Notes: generated from the sequence alone by a model not told the origin. A DNA stretch of 64,000 nt from Micromonospora sp. WMMD961 (GCF_029626145.1 NZ_JARUBJ010000002.1:5491501-5555500); one strand, 5' to 3'. Counted from the stretch's first letter, positions 24,988 through 33,090 are shown. Translations and numbers: made by a program.

Positions 24988-25908
24988 GTGCTGCACGTCG
25001 ATCCGATCTTCGCCGCCACCTCGGCACCGCCGCCGTTCACCGTCGGCGCGGTGCTGACCGAGACCCGGCTGGACAGCTGGCTGGCCCTCGGTCTGGTGGT
25101 CGCCGCCGGCCTGTACCTCTACGGGGTGTACCGGCTGCGCCTGCGCGGCGACCGCTGGCCGATCGTCCGTACGGTGTTCTTCCTCGGCCCCGGGCTGGGC
25201 GGCATCGCGCTGGTCACGGTCAGCGGGTTGCACGCGTACGACACCGCGCTGCTGTCCGTGCACATGATCCAGCACATGGTGCTGTCCATGGTGGCGCCGA
25301 TCTTCCTGGCGCTGGGCGCGCCGATGACCCTGGCCCTGCGTACCCTGCCGGTCGGGCCGCGCAGGCGCCTGCTGGCGATCGTGCACAGCCGTGTCGCCCG
25401 GGTCTACAGCTTCCCGCTGGTGGCGTTCGCCATCTTCGTGTTCAACCCGTTCGTGCTGTACTTCAGCGACCTGTACCGCTACACCCTCGAACACGCCTGG
25501 GCGCACGAGCTGGTGCACGCCCACTTCATCATGACCGGCTGCGTGTTCTTCTGGCCGTTGCTCGGGCTCGACCCGCTGCCCGGCCGCTGGCCGTACCCGG
25601 CCCGCGCGCTGCTGATGCTGCTCTCGGTGCCGTTCCACACGGTGCTCGGCCTGACCATCATGCAGAGCAGCACGCTCTTCGGCGGCGACTGGTACCCCTC
25701 GCTCAACCTCGGCTGGTCCGACCCCTGGCAGGACCAGGTGGTCGCCGGCGGCATCCTCTGGGCCGGTGGCGAGTTCGTCAGTGTGACGATGCTCGCGGTG
25801 CTGGTCGTCCAGTGGGTCAAGCAGTCCGAGCGGGAGGCCCGCCGGGTCGACCGCGAGCTGGACCGCCAGGAGGCCCGCGAGCGCGCCGCCGACGCCGCAG
25901 CCGCCTGA
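24988..25908 (+). CDS. ctaG: Cytochrome c oxidase assembly protein, caa3_CtaG family
   Basis: A 306-residue membrane protein with about seven helices. The family pattern is visible in SVHMIQHMVLSMVAPIFLAL, HELVHAHFIMTGCVFFWPLLG, then LDPLPGR, and DWYPSLNLGWSDPWQDQVVAGG. Several conserved histidines suit copper handling, and related proteins are needed to build the CuB centre of oxidases. The GTG start follows the -10 box at 24975-24980. A longer upstream reading frame would run through ctaE antisense sequence and is rejected. The charged C-terminal tail is about 25 residues. Confidence 0.9.
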   Translation: MLHVDPIFAATSAPPPFTVGAVLTETRLDSWLALGLVVAAGLYLYGVYRLRLRGDRWPIVRTVFFLGPGLGGIALVTVSGLHAYDTALLSVHMIQHMVLSMVAPIFLALGAPMTLALRTLPVGPRRRLLAIVHSRVARVYSFPLVAFAIFVFNPFVLYFSDLYRYTLEHAWAHELVHAHFIMTGCVFFWPLLGLDPLPGRWPYPARALLMLLSVPFHTVLGLTIMQSSTLFGGDWYPSLNLGWSDPWQDQVVAGGILWAGGEFVSVTMLAVLVVQWVKQSEREARRVDRELDRQEARERAADAAAA

Positions 25909-26016
25909 GCTGCCCGGACGGTACGCCCCGACGAGCGGCGGCGGGCGGGATGTCGGCTACGTCACCCCGACCGGTACGATCGGCGGGCAGCCACCAGGTG
26001 AAAGCGGAGTGCCGGC

Positions 26017-26412
26017 ATGAGTGATCGTCTTTGCACCGTTCTGCTCTACAGCGACGACCCGCAGGTCCGTGACCGGATGCGGATGGCCGTCGGCACCCGT
26101 CCCGCTCCCGGGCTGCAGATCGAGTTCGTCGACGCGTCGACCTATGCGGAGACCATCCGGCTGGTCGACGACTACGAGATCGACCTGCTGCTGCTCGATG
26201 GCGAGGCCAGCCCGGGTGGCGGCATCGGCATCGCCCGGCAGATCAAGGACGACCGGGAAGACGCTCCCCCGACCTGCCTCGTGATCGCCCGCGCCGCCGA
26301 CCGATGGCTCGCCGCGTACGCCGAGGTCGACGCCACGCTGGTGCACCCGCTCGACCCGGTTACCACCGGCGGCACGGTGGCCGAGCTGCTGCGGACGCAC
26401 GCACCCGCCTGA
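26017..26412 (+). CDS. Stand-alone atypical receiver-domain protein
   Basis: A 131-residue protein with the CheY-like fold but no output domain. The acidic start (VLLYSDDPQVRDRM) and the phospho-acceptor Asp in IDLLLLDGEASPGG are kept. The conserved Thr/Ser position reads VIARAAD (Ala), and the invariant Lys reads LVHPLDP (His). It may therefore bind ligands or partners without normal phospho-switching. A -10-like TACGAT (25975-25980) and the ribosome site GGAG lie upstream. trpD follows after 90 nt, but there is no known link. The fold call is good. The function is unknown. Confidence 0.75.
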   Translation: MSDRLCTVLLYSDDPQVRDRMRMAVGTRPAPGLQIEFVDASTYAETIRLVDDYEIDLLLLDGEASPGGGIGIARQIKDDREDAPPTCLVIARAADRWLAAYAEVDATLVHPLDPVTTGGTVAELLRTHAPA

Positions 26413-26502
26413 CGTCCCCCCGCTCACCGGCACCGTCACGGCGCCGGACCAGTCGGCGCCGGTTCCAGCCCACCCGCACTTCGTACGCTCGGGAGGCCCG
26501 CC

Positions 26503-27549
26503 ATGGGCGATCGGACCTGGCCCAACCTGCTCAACTCGCTGCTGCGCGGCGAAGAGCTGTCCACCGCCGACACCGCCTGGGCGATGGACGAGATCATGAC
26601 CGGCTCGGCGACCGCCGCCCAGATCGCCGGCTTCGCCGTGGCGTTGCGGGCCAAGGGTGAGACCCCGGCCGAGCTGGGTGGCCTGGTGCAGGCGATGCTG
26701 GGTCGCTCGGTCCCGGTGGTGCTCTCCGACGACCTGCGCGACACCGCGCTCGACGTGGTCGGCACCGGCGGTGACCTCGCCCACACGGTGAACATCTCCA
26801 CGATGACCGCGCTGGTGGTCGCCGGCGCGGGCGTACGCGTCGTCAAGCACGGCAACCGGGCCGCCTCCTCCCTGTGCGGCACCGCCGACCTGCTGGAGTT
26901 CCTCGGCATCCCGCTGGACCTCGGCCCGGAACAGGTCGCCCGCTGCGTCGAGGAGGCCGGCATCGGGTTCTGCTTCGCTGCCCGGTTCCACCCCGGGATG
27001 CGACACGCCGGTCCGGTCCGCCGCGAGGTGGGCGTGCCCACCTTCTTCAACTTCCTCGGCCCACTGACCAACCCGGCCCGCCCCCGGGCCGGCGCGGTCG
27101 GCTGTTTCGACTCCCGGATGGCCCCGGTGATGGCCAGCGTCTTCGCCGCCCGGGGCGACTCGGCGATCGTGATGCGCGGTGAGGACGGCTTGGACGAGTT
27201 CACCACCGCCGCGCCGACCCGGGTCTGGGCAGCTCAGGGCGGCACCGTACGCGAGGCCGTGCTGGACGCGACGGACCTGGGGGTGCCCCGCGCCACTCTC
27301 GGCGACCTGCGCGGCGGTGACGCCGCCTACAACGCCGGCGTGGCCCGTCGCCTGCTTGCCGGCGAGACCGGCCCGGTCCGGGACGCGGTGCTGGTCAACG
27401 CGGCGGCGGCGCTGGCGACCCAGGGCCCGCTGGACGGCGACCTGACCGAGGCGCTGCGCGCCGGCCTGGACCGCGCCGCCGAGTCGATCGACTCCGGCGC
27501 TGCCGCCGCGACCCTCGACCGCTGGATCAAGGCCGCCACCGCCGCCTGA
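26503..27549 (+). CDS. trpD: Anthranilate phosphoribosyltransferase
   Basis: A 348-residue enzyme of tryptophan synthesis that joins anthranilate to PRPP. The PRPP/metal loops VVGTGGDLAHTVNIST and VVKHGNRAASSLCGTADLLE are clear. Anthranilate-site residues lie in FCFAARFHPGMRHAGPVRRE, and NFLGPLTNPARP follows. The length is normal. The start ATG has GGGAGG upstream. It stands alone among respiratory genes, away from other trp genes, as in mycobacteria (Rv2192c beside ctaE). Confidence 0.96.
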   Translation: MGDRTWPNLLNSLLRGEELSTADTAWAMDEIMTGSATAAQIAGFAVALRAKGETPAELGGLVQAMLGRSVPVVLSDDLRDTALDVVGTGGDLAHTVNISTMTALVVAGAGVRVVKHGNRAASSLCGTADLLEFLGIPLDLGPEQVARCVEEAGIGFCFAARFHPGMRHAGPVRREVGVPTFFNFLGPLTNPARPRAGAVGCFDSRMAPVMASVFAARGDSAIVMRGEDGLDEFTTAAPTRVWAAQGGTVREAVLDATDLGVPRATLGDLRGGDAAYNAGVARRLLAGETGPVRDAVLVNAAAALATQGPLDGDLTEALRAGLDRAAESIDSGAAAATLDRWIKAATAA

Positions 27550-27737
27550 CGAGCGGCGACAACGCGCACCCACCGCCGACGGGCCGGCGTTCCCCAGCCG
27601 TCCGGCGGGCATCGGCGCACGGCGGGCGAGCCGCAGACGTGGCAGCGGGCTCGGCGCACGTTCCACGGCTGACCTGCGGTGCACGCCCGACGAGCAGTCG
27701 GCACGACCTCCGGACGGAGATTTGTCGGACCCGGGTG

Positions 27738-27761
27738 GAAAACTACAGGCGAGTAGTTCTC
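27738..27761. promoter_or_regulatory. Imperfect palindrome upstream of the zinc-ribbon gene
   Basis: AACTAC (27741-27746) and GTAGTT (27753-27758) are spaced by 6 nt. With flanks the symmetry extends over about 24 bp with one mismatch. It lies 68-88 bp before the GTG of the 67-residue protein and looks like a regulator binding site. The regulator is unknown. Confidence 0.45.
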
Positions 27762-27825
27762 CGCTCCTGTCCGTGCGTCGCTGTCGCATCCGGGGGCGGT
27801 TCGCCTGGACTGAGAGGAGACGCCC

Positions 27826-28029
27826 GTGTCGCACCGCGAGCTGCACTGCGATGTCTGCGAGGGCGTGGCACCGTTCGAGACGCCGCCCTGCGTCGACGGT
27901 CACGGCACCGACTGTCCCGAGCTGATCTGCACCGGTTGCGGCGCCGCCGTGGTGATCGCCACCTACGCCTCCCCGGTCACCCGGCTGGCCGACCGTCGAC
28001 GCCGCCAGCCCGCCCGCCGCGCCGCCTGA
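27826..28029 (+). CDS. Small zinc-ribbon-like protein
   Basis: A 67-residue protein with cysteines in LHCDVCEG, PPCVDGHG, DCPELICTGCG, consistent with a zinc ribbon or similar metal knuckle. The C-terminal 20 residues are Arg/Ala rich (LADRRRRQPARRAA), possibly nucleic-acid binding. A strong ribosome site (GAGAGGAGA, 27812-27820) supports the GTG start. A palindrome lies upstream and a large hairpin downstream. No known function. I recall similar small proteins in actinobacteria. Confidence 0.75.
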   Translation: MSHRELHCDVCEGVAPFETPPCVDGHGTDCPELICTGCGAAVVIATYASPVTRLADRRRRQPARRAA

Positions 28030-28171
28030 CCACACCGGGCCCGACCCACCGCGCTCCCGTACCCGTGCTTGCGCGGCACCACATCGCCCACCGTGCGGTG
28101 TCGGGCCGCGCTTGCACCCCCACCTCGCCGAGGTGAAGGTGATCATCGCGTGACGTGGAGCGCGAGCACGA

Positions 28172-28208
28172 CGAAGGCCCGCTCCCCCACCTGGGGAACG
28201 GGCCTTCG
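28172..28208. terminator. Large hairpin between convergent genes
   Basis: CGAAGGCCCG (28172-28181) pairs with CGGGCCTTCG (28199-28208), and an inner TCCCC/GGGGA stem continues it. It lies between the zinc-ribbon gene and ctaF and is a likely two-way terminator. Confidence 0.75.
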
Positions 28209-28235
28209 CGATGTACGGGTACGACCGGGCGCCGG

Positions 28236-28661
28236 TCAGTGCTCGGCGGTGCGCCGGGTGCCGCTGTAGTACTCGAACAGCAACCCGCAGGCGGCGAACA
28301 CGACCGCCACCAGGCCGGCGCCGATCAGCCAGTACTGCCAGAACACCATGCCGAGCGCGGCGATCGCGGCGGCCAGCGCCAGACCGAACGGCCAGTAGCT
28401 GCCCGGGCTGAAGAAGCCGACCTCGCCGGCACCGTCGGCGATCTCGGCGTCCGGGCGGTCCTCCGGGCGCAGGTCGATCCGGCGGGAGACGAACCAGAAG
28501 AAGCCACCGCACATCGAGCAGAGCAGGAACGACAGCAGCAGGGCGACGGTGCCGACCCACTCGATGCCGCCCGCGGCACCGTGCGTCCAGGCGCCGTAGA
28601 GGATGGTGGCCCCGAAGAGGAACACGGCGATGATCAGGAAGATACGCCACTCGGTCTTCAT
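28236..28661 (-). CDS. ctaF: Cytochrome c oxidase subunit IV, actinobacterial type
   Basis: A 141-residue membrane protein with four hydrophobic helices: two at the N-terminus (IFLIIAVFLFGATILYGAW, TVALLLSFLLCSMCGGFFWF) and two after the acidic linker containing FFSPGSYWPFGLALAAAI. It is the small subunit specific to actinobacterial aa3 oxidase. It starts 9 nt after the ctaC stop, so the genes are co-transcribed. In many relatives ctaD lies nearby or elsewhere. No ctaD is present here. Confidence 0.94.
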   Translation of the reverse strand: MKTEWRIFLIIAVFLFGATILYGAWTHGAAGGIEWVGTVALLLSFLLCSMCGGFFWFVSRRIDLRPEDRPDAEIADGAGEVGFFSPGSYWPFGLALAAAIAALGMVFWQYWLIGAGLVAVVFAACGLLFEYYSGTRRTAEH

Positions 28662-28670
28662 GCCGCTGCC

Positions 28671-29642
28671 TCAGCTTCCCGTGCGGGCCGGAACGTCGTC
28701 CGGGTTGAAGTTGTCCTGCGTCCGCCGGGTGTCGAACGGCTGGGTGGTCTTCGCGTACGGATCCTCGCCGATCTCGGTCAGCGCTTCCTGGGTGGACTTG
28801 CCGGCCTGCTTGGCCGCCAGGAACTGGTCGTACTTCTCCGGTGAGACCACCCGCAGCTCGAAGTTCATGAACGCGTGGTAGCTGCCGCACAGTTCGGCGC
28901 AGCGCCCGACGTAGGCGCCTTCGGCGTCCAGGCTGGAGACCTCGAACACGTTGCGGATCTTGCCCGGCATGACGTCGCGCTTGAACAGCAGCTCCGGCAC
29001 CCAGAACGAGTGGATGACGTCGCGGCTGGTCTCCTCGAACCGGATGGACCGGTTGGTCGGGAGCACCAGCACCGGGATGACCTCACTGGTGCCGAGCGTC
29101 GACGCGGTGGTGCGGGCGTCCGGGCCCTGACCGTCGCGGTAGTTGAACTGCCAGTTCCACTTGAAGGCGACAACCTCGACCGTGACGTCCGGGTTCTTCG
29201 ACAGCTTGTCGACGTCGGTCTGCACGATCGCCGTGTAGTAGAAGAGCACGGAGACGATCAGGATCGGCGCGATGGTGTAGAGGAACTCCATCGGCAGGTT
29301 GTACCGGGTCTGCACCGGCAGCGCGTTGCCACGCTTGCGGTAGCGCACGACACACCAGAAGATCAGGCCCCACACGAAGACGCCGACCGCGAGCGCGGCG
29401 ATGCAGGAGGCGATCCACAGGTCGTACATCCGCTTGGACTCCGGCGAGATGCCGCCCTGCGGCCAGCCGAAGCCGTGGAATGCCTGCCCCACGTCACAGC
29501 CCGTGAGCAGAACCAGCAGCGCCACGCCACCGAGACCGAGCCCGGCCAACCGACCAGCACCACGCCCCCGGCGTCCACCAACCCCCGGGGAAGCGCTGTG
29601 CCGTACGGCCGACGGCCGTACCTCCGAACTCCTTGCGACCAC
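28671..29642 (-). CDS. ctaC: Cytochrome c oxidase subunit II
   Basis: A 323-residue lipoprotein subunit. After a basic N-terminus, a lipobox-like LLVLLTGC (about residues 42-49) suggests lipid attachment. Two transmembrane helices follow (ASCIAALAVGVFVWGLIFW and FLYTIAPILIVSVLFYYTAI). The CuA domain has the first His in VIHSFWVPEL and the binuclear site CAELCGSYHAFM. It receives electrons from QcrC. The GTG start is supported by GGGAGG about 9 nt upstream. Together with ctaF it forms a two-gene unit. Confidence 0.96.
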   Translation of the reverse strand: MVARSSEVRPSAVRHSASPGVGGRRGRGAGRLAGLGLGGVALLVLLTGCDVGQAFHGFGWPQGGISPESKRMYDLWIASCIAALAVGVFVWGLIFWCVVRYRKRGNALPVQTRYNLPMEFLYTIAPILIVSVLFYYTAIVQTDVDKLSKNPDVTVEVVAFKWNWQFNYRDGQGPDARTTASTLGTSEVIPVLVLPTNRSIRFEETSRDVIHSFWVPELLFKRDVMPGKIRNVFEVSSLDAEGAYVGRCAELCGSYHAFMNFELRVVSPEKYDQFLAAKQAGKSTQEALTEIGEDPYAKTTQPFDTRRTQDNFNPDDVPARTGS

Positions 29643-29809
29643 CTGGTCCTGCCTCCCTAGCGCGCCGCGGTGCGTCTTTCCTCAGCACCGACGGCAAAGG
29701 CGTCACCGACGGTCGCAGATTACTCGACCATGACGGACTCGACCGTGGTGGGGTGGCTGTCCGCCCCCATCGGGGGGATCCCGGGCATACCGCCGCGATA
29801 GCGTTGCGA

Positions 29810-29880
29810 CCTGTGAGCGCGAGGAGCGAGCCGGGGTTGCGAGCCCCGCAGTCGCGAAACGAAGGCGGGCCTGTGAGCGC
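29810..29880. repeat. 11-bp direct repeats flanking a 49-bp in-frame segment before the cysteine desulfurase
   Basis: CCTGTGAGCGC occurs at 29810-29820 and again at 29870-29880, exactly 60 bp apart. Each copy contains an in-frame GTG start. The sequence between them is rich in GCGAGC-like words. A TAGCGT box ends 8 nt before the first GTG. This looks like an inserted or duplicated start region. Confidence 0.5.
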
Positions 29881-31024
29881 TTCCCCGGTCTACCTGGACG
29901 CGGCGACCGCCGCGCCGATGCATCCGGTGGCGCGGCAGGCGTTGCTGGCCGCGTTCGACGACGGCTGGGCCGACCCGGGCAAGCTCTACACGCAGGCCCG
30001 CCGGGCGCGGCAGTTGCTCGACGCCGCCCGCGAGGCCACCGCGTCGACGCTCGGTGTCCGCGCCGACGAGGTGTCCTTCACCCCCAGCGGTACGACGGCA
30101 GCTCACGGCGCGGTGCTCGGGGGCCTGGCGGGGCGGCGTCGGGTCGGGGCGACGCTGGTGCACTCGGCGATCGAGCACTCGGCGGTGCTGCACGCGGCGG
30201 AGCGCCATGTCGCGGCGGGTGGTACGGCGGTGGGTGTGCCGGTCGACCGCTCGGGCCGGTTGGATCTGAGCGCCTGGTCGGCGGCTGTGCGCGGACCCGG
30301 GGTCGCGCTGGCCTCCCTGATCACTGCCAGTCACGAGGTGGGGACGGTGCAACCGGTCGCCGAAGCGGCGGCCACCTGTGCGGAGGTGGGGGTGCCGCTG
30401 TACGTGGACGCCGCGCAGTCGGTGGCCCGGGTGCCCCTTCCGGCCGGTTGGTCGGTGCTCAGCGCGAGCGCCCACAAGTGGGGCGGTCCGCCCGGGGTGG
30501 GGGTGCTGGTGGTCCGTAAGGGCACCCGTTGGGAGTCGCCCTGGCCGGCCGACGAGCGGGAGGGTGGGCGTACCCCCGGGGTGGTGAACCTGCCCGCGGT
30601 GGTGGCGGCGGCGGCGAGCCTGCGGGCGGCGGCGGCGGACGCGGCGGGCGAGGAGGCCCGGCTGGCGCCGCTGGTGGACCGGATCCGGGCGCGGGTCGCG
30701 GCGGAGGTGCCCGACGTGGAGGTGGTCGGCGATCCGGTGCTCCGGCTCCCGCACCTGGTTACCTTCTCGTGCCTGTACGTTGACGGTGAGGCGTTGCTGC
30801 ACGCGCTGGACCGGCGGGGCTTCGCCGTGTCGTCCGGTTCGTCCTGCACCTCGTCCACGCTGCGGCCGTCGCACGTGCTGGAGGCGATGGGGGTGCTCTC
30901 GCACGGGAACGTGCGGGTCAGCCTGCACCGGGAGACGACCGAGGCGGACGTCGAGCGGTTCCTCGGCGAGTTGCCGACGATCGTCGCCGAGTTGCGTGCC
31001 GACGCCGGGGTGGTGGGGTTGTGA
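29873..31024 (+). CDS. Cysteine desulfurase, class V aminotransferase fold (NifS/IscS-like)
   Basis: A 383-residue PLP enzyme that removes sulfur from cysteine as an enzyme-bound persulfide. Visible are the N-terminal VYLDAATAAP, the PLP-stacking HSAIEHSAVLHA, VDAAQSVARVPL, the PLP lysine in SASAHKWGGPPGVG and the catalytic cysteine loop SSGSSCTSS. The last codons overlap the start of a tusA gene (GTGA), so sulfur is probably handed to TusA. GTG 29873 gives the family-like start MSASPVYLDAA. GTG 29813 would add 20 residues from a repeat-like segment and may be used instead if transcription is leaderless from the TAGCGT box at 29799-29804. Confidence 0.9.
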   Translation: MSASPVYLDAATAAPMHPVARQALLAAFDDGWADPGKLYTQARRARQLLDAAREATASTLGVRADEVSFTPSGTTAAHGAVLGGLAGRRRVGATLVHSAIEHSAVLHAAERHVAAGGTAVGVPVDRSGRLDLSAWSAAVRGPGVALASLITASHEVGTVQPVAEAAATCAEVGVPLYVDAAQSVARVPLPAGWSVLSASAHKWGGPPGVGVLVVRKGTRWESPWPADEREGGRTPGVVNLPAVVAAAASLRAAAADAAGEEARLAPLVDRIRARVAAEVPDVEVVGDPVLRLPHLVTFSCLYVDGEALLHALDRRGFAVSSGSSCTSSTLRPSHVLEAMGVLSHGNVRVSLHRETTEADVERFLGELPTIVAELRADAGVVGL

Positions 31025-31254
31025 CGATGCCGGACCAGGTCATCGACTGCCGGGGGCAGCGCTGCCCGCTGCCCGTGATCGCGGCGGCCCGGCGGTTGCC
31101 GCAGGTGCCGGTGGGCACTGTGGTCCGGGTGCTGGCCGACGACCCGGCGGCGGCTGTCGACATTCCCGCGTGGTGCCGGATGCGCGGCCAGGAGTTCCTC
31201 GGCTCGGTGAACGGCCCCGACGGCCCCGCCTACGACGTCCGCCGCTCCCACTGA
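31021..31254 (+). CDS. TusA-family sulfur carrier protein
   Basis: A 77-residue SirA/TusA-fold protein. The motif CRGQRCPLPVI contains the CPxP cysteine (Cys15) that accepts persulfide sulfur. The C-terminal part (VVRVLADDPAAAVDIPAWCR) is the usual second half of the domain. It overlaps the cysteine desulfurase stop by 4 nt, making a two-gene sulfur relay. The final acceptor (tRNA thiolation, cofactor synthesis or other) is not shown. ATG 31027 is an alternative start. Confidence 0.92.
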   Translation: MTMPDQVIDCRGQRCPLPVIAAARRLPQVPVGTVVRVLADDPAAAVDIPAWCRMRGQEFLGSVNGPDGPAYDVRRSH

Positions 31255-31274
31255 GACCACGCGTCCGTCCGGGC

Positions 31275-31352
31275 GCGTCGATCATGGAGTTCTGGTGGGG
31301 ACAGAATGGCGCATAAAGCACCATCCGGTCACCACTACTCCATGATCGACGC
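31275..31352. repeat. Palindromic repeat element between tusA and adoK
   Basis: Perfect 16-bp arms GCGTCGATCATGGAGT (31275-31290) and its complement (31337-31352) enclose a 46-nt loop. The GATCATG-AGTT core resembles the elements at 50272-50331 and 63716-63776. It lies between convergent genes and may terminate both. Confidence 0.7.
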
Positions 31353-31387
31353 TCTGGTTGACGCCGATCGCCGGTCGGGGGCGGGAG

Positions 31388-32368
31388 CTACGGCAGGAGG
31401 AGGTGGGGGCGGATCTCGTCGGCGGCGGGGTCGCCGTAGGACTCGGCCAGCCGCTTGACGAACAGGTCGGGGCGGACGTCGTACTCCTGGGTTCCGACGG
31501 TCTCCAGGACCAGCGTGGCCAGCAGCGAGCCGACCTGGGCGGCCCGTTCCAGGCCGACGCCCCAGGAGAGCGCGGTGAAGAAGCCGGCCCGGAAGGCGTC
31601 GCCGACACCCGTCGGGTCGACCGCCCGGATCTCCCGCGCGATGGGTACGTGGATCGGGTCCATACCCCGGCCGACGATCTCCACACCGTGCTTGCCCAGC
31701 GTGGTGACCCGCACCTTGACCAGGTCCAGCAGTTGGTCGTCGGTCAGCTGCGCCTTGCTCTGCAGCAGCGACTTCTCGTAGTCGTTGGTCATCAGGTACT
31801 CGGCGCCCTCGATCAGCGCCACCACGTCCTCGCCGCCCATCCGGGCGAGCTGCTGCGACGGGTCGGCGGCGAACGCGTACCCGCGGCTGCGGCACTCGGC
31901 CGAGTGCCGCAGCATCGCCTCGGGGTCGTTGGCGCTGACCAACACCAGGTCCAGTCCGCCCAGCCGGTCGGCGACCGGGGCCAACTCGATGTTGCGCGCC
32001 TCGCTCATCGCACCGGCGTAGAACGACGCGATCTGGCACATGTCCGTGTCGGTGGTGCAGACGAACCGGGCCGTGTGCGCCACCTCGCTGATGTGCACCG
32101 AGTCGCAGTCCACGCCGTGGCGCTCCAGCCAGGAGCGGTAGTCGGCGAAGTCCGCGCCGACCGCGCCGAGCAGCACCGGGTGCAACCCGAGCTGGCCCAT
32201 GCCGAAGCAGATGTTCGCCGCCACGCCACCGCGGCGGAGCACCAGGTCGTCCACCAGGAAGGAGAGGGACACCTTGTGCAGCTGATCGGCGATGAGCTGG
32301 TCGGCGAAGCGACCGGGAAAGCTCATCAGATGATCGGTGGCGATCGAGCCGGTGACGGCGATCTTCAT
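31388..32368 (-). CDS. adoK: PfkB-family carbohydrate/adenosine kinase (AdoK type)
   Basis: A 326-residue ribokinase-fold enzyme. The N-terminus IAVTGSIATDHLMSFPGRF, the segment LVLRRGGVAANICFGMG, FAADPSQQLARMGGED and the PfkB signature DPTGVGDAFRAGF match mycobacterial adenosine kinase (Rv2202c) closely. That enzyme phosphorylates adenosine and related nucleosides and is of ribokinase rather than animal-type ancestry. A TAGGCT box (minus strand, 32402-32407) and GAGGG before the ATG support the start. The neighbour erpA is in the same order as in mycobacteria. Confidence 0.9.
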   Translation of the reverse strand: MKIAVTGSIATDHLMSFPGRFADQLIADQLHKVSLSFLVDDLVLRRGGVAANICFGMGQLGLHPVLLGAVGADFADYRSWLERHGVDCDSVHISEVAHTARFVCTTDTDMCQIASFYAGAMSEARNIELAPVADRLGGLDLVLVSANDPEAMLRHSAECRSRGYAFAADPSQQLARMGGEDVVALIEGAEYLMTNDYEKSLLQSKAQLTDDQLLDLVKVRVTTLGKHGVEIVGRGMDPIHVPIAREIRAVDPTGVGDAFRAGFFTALSWGVGLERAAQVGSLLATLVLETVGTQEYDVRPDLFVKRLAESYGDPAADEIRPHLLLP

Positions 32369-32401
32369 GTCAACCCTCAGGGTCGGGAGCAGGGCGCGGT
32401 C

Positions 32402-32407
32402 AGCCTA
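32402..32407 (-). promoter_or_regulatory. -10 box TAGGCT of adoK
   Basis: Read on the minus strand, TAGGCT predicts a leader of about 27 nt with ribosome site GAGGG. Confidence 0.45.
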
Positions 32408-32492
32408 CCGGCCCGGCAACCCGACGGTGACCGGTCGGTCGGACAACGGCAACCAGGTCGTCACGAGCGCGTCGCGGGGCCGGTACGACGAA

Positions 32493-32514
32493 GGGCCGCC
32501 CCGAAGGACGGCCC
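32493..32514 (-). terminator. Hairpin terminator after erpA
   Basis: GGGCCG and CGGCCC (with GAC/GTC flanks) form a stem 27 nt beyond the erpA stop on the minus strand. Confidence 0.6.
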
Positions 32515-32540
32515 GTCATCGCTGGTGCGTGGTGCGTGAC

Positions 32541-32909
32541 TCAGTTGAACGAGTCACCGCAGGCGCAGGAGTTGCCCGCGTTGGGGTTGTCGATGGTGAA
32601 GCCCTGGGCGTCGATCCGGTCGGCGAAGTCGATCGTCGCGCCGGAAAGGTACGGAGCGCTCATCCGGTCGACGACGACCTCGACACCACCGAAATCGGTG
32701 ACGACATCACCGTCGAGCGAACGCTCGTCGAAGAAGAGCTGGTACCGCAGGCCGGAGCAGCCGCCCGGCTGCACGGCGACGCGGAGCCGCAGGTCGTCGC
32801 GGCCCTCCTGCTCGATCAGGGCCTTGACCTTCTGCGCCGCGACGTCGGTGAGGACGACGGAAGTAGGGGCCTGGGCCTCGGTCGACTCGGTCTGCGCTGG
32901 CGTGGTCAC
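32541..32909 (-). CDS. erpA: Iron-sulfur cluster insertion protein ErpA (A-type carrier)
   Basis: A 122-residue HesB/IscA-family protein. The three cluster-binding cysteines are in QPGGCSGLRYQLFFD and the terminal SCACGDSF. It delivers Fe-S clusters to target enzymes, and the nearby nadA product and QcrA are plausible clients. GTG 32909 has GGGAG at 8 nt and gives MTTPAQTEST. A longer frame upstream is rejected as lacking a site. A terminator hairpin follows. Confidence 0.94.
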   Translation of the reverse strand: MTTPAQTESTEAQAPTSVVLTDVAAQKVKALIEQEGRDDLRLRVAVQPGGCSGLRYQLFFDERSLDGDVVTDFGGVEVVVDRMSAPYLSGATIDFADRIDAQGFTIDNPNAGNSCACGDSFN

Positions 32910-33090
32910 GTGGAAGTCTCCCTGCGCGGTTTGGGTCCGGACGCGCTGGCCAACGCCGCGCGCCGTCCAGTGATTCCCGGTTGTGGTCCTCAGCCGATCG
33001 TACGCCGCCTCGGCCGGGTGCACCCGGGTGGCGTGCTGCCCGCCGCAGGTCGGCCCGGTCGCCAGGCGGGCGGCGGGGCGGCCGGAACGC

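Noticed and set aside
27327..27704. Minus-strand ORF with a CxxC motif near 27600
   Set aside because: Mostly antisense to trpD, Arg/Ala rich, and no ribosome site. The CxxC is a chance pair.
25957..28890. A 977-residue minus-strand reading frame
   Set aside because: It lies antisense to the receiver gene, trpD and the zinc-ribbon gene and has biased, domain-free composition. It is a shadow of GC-rich codons.
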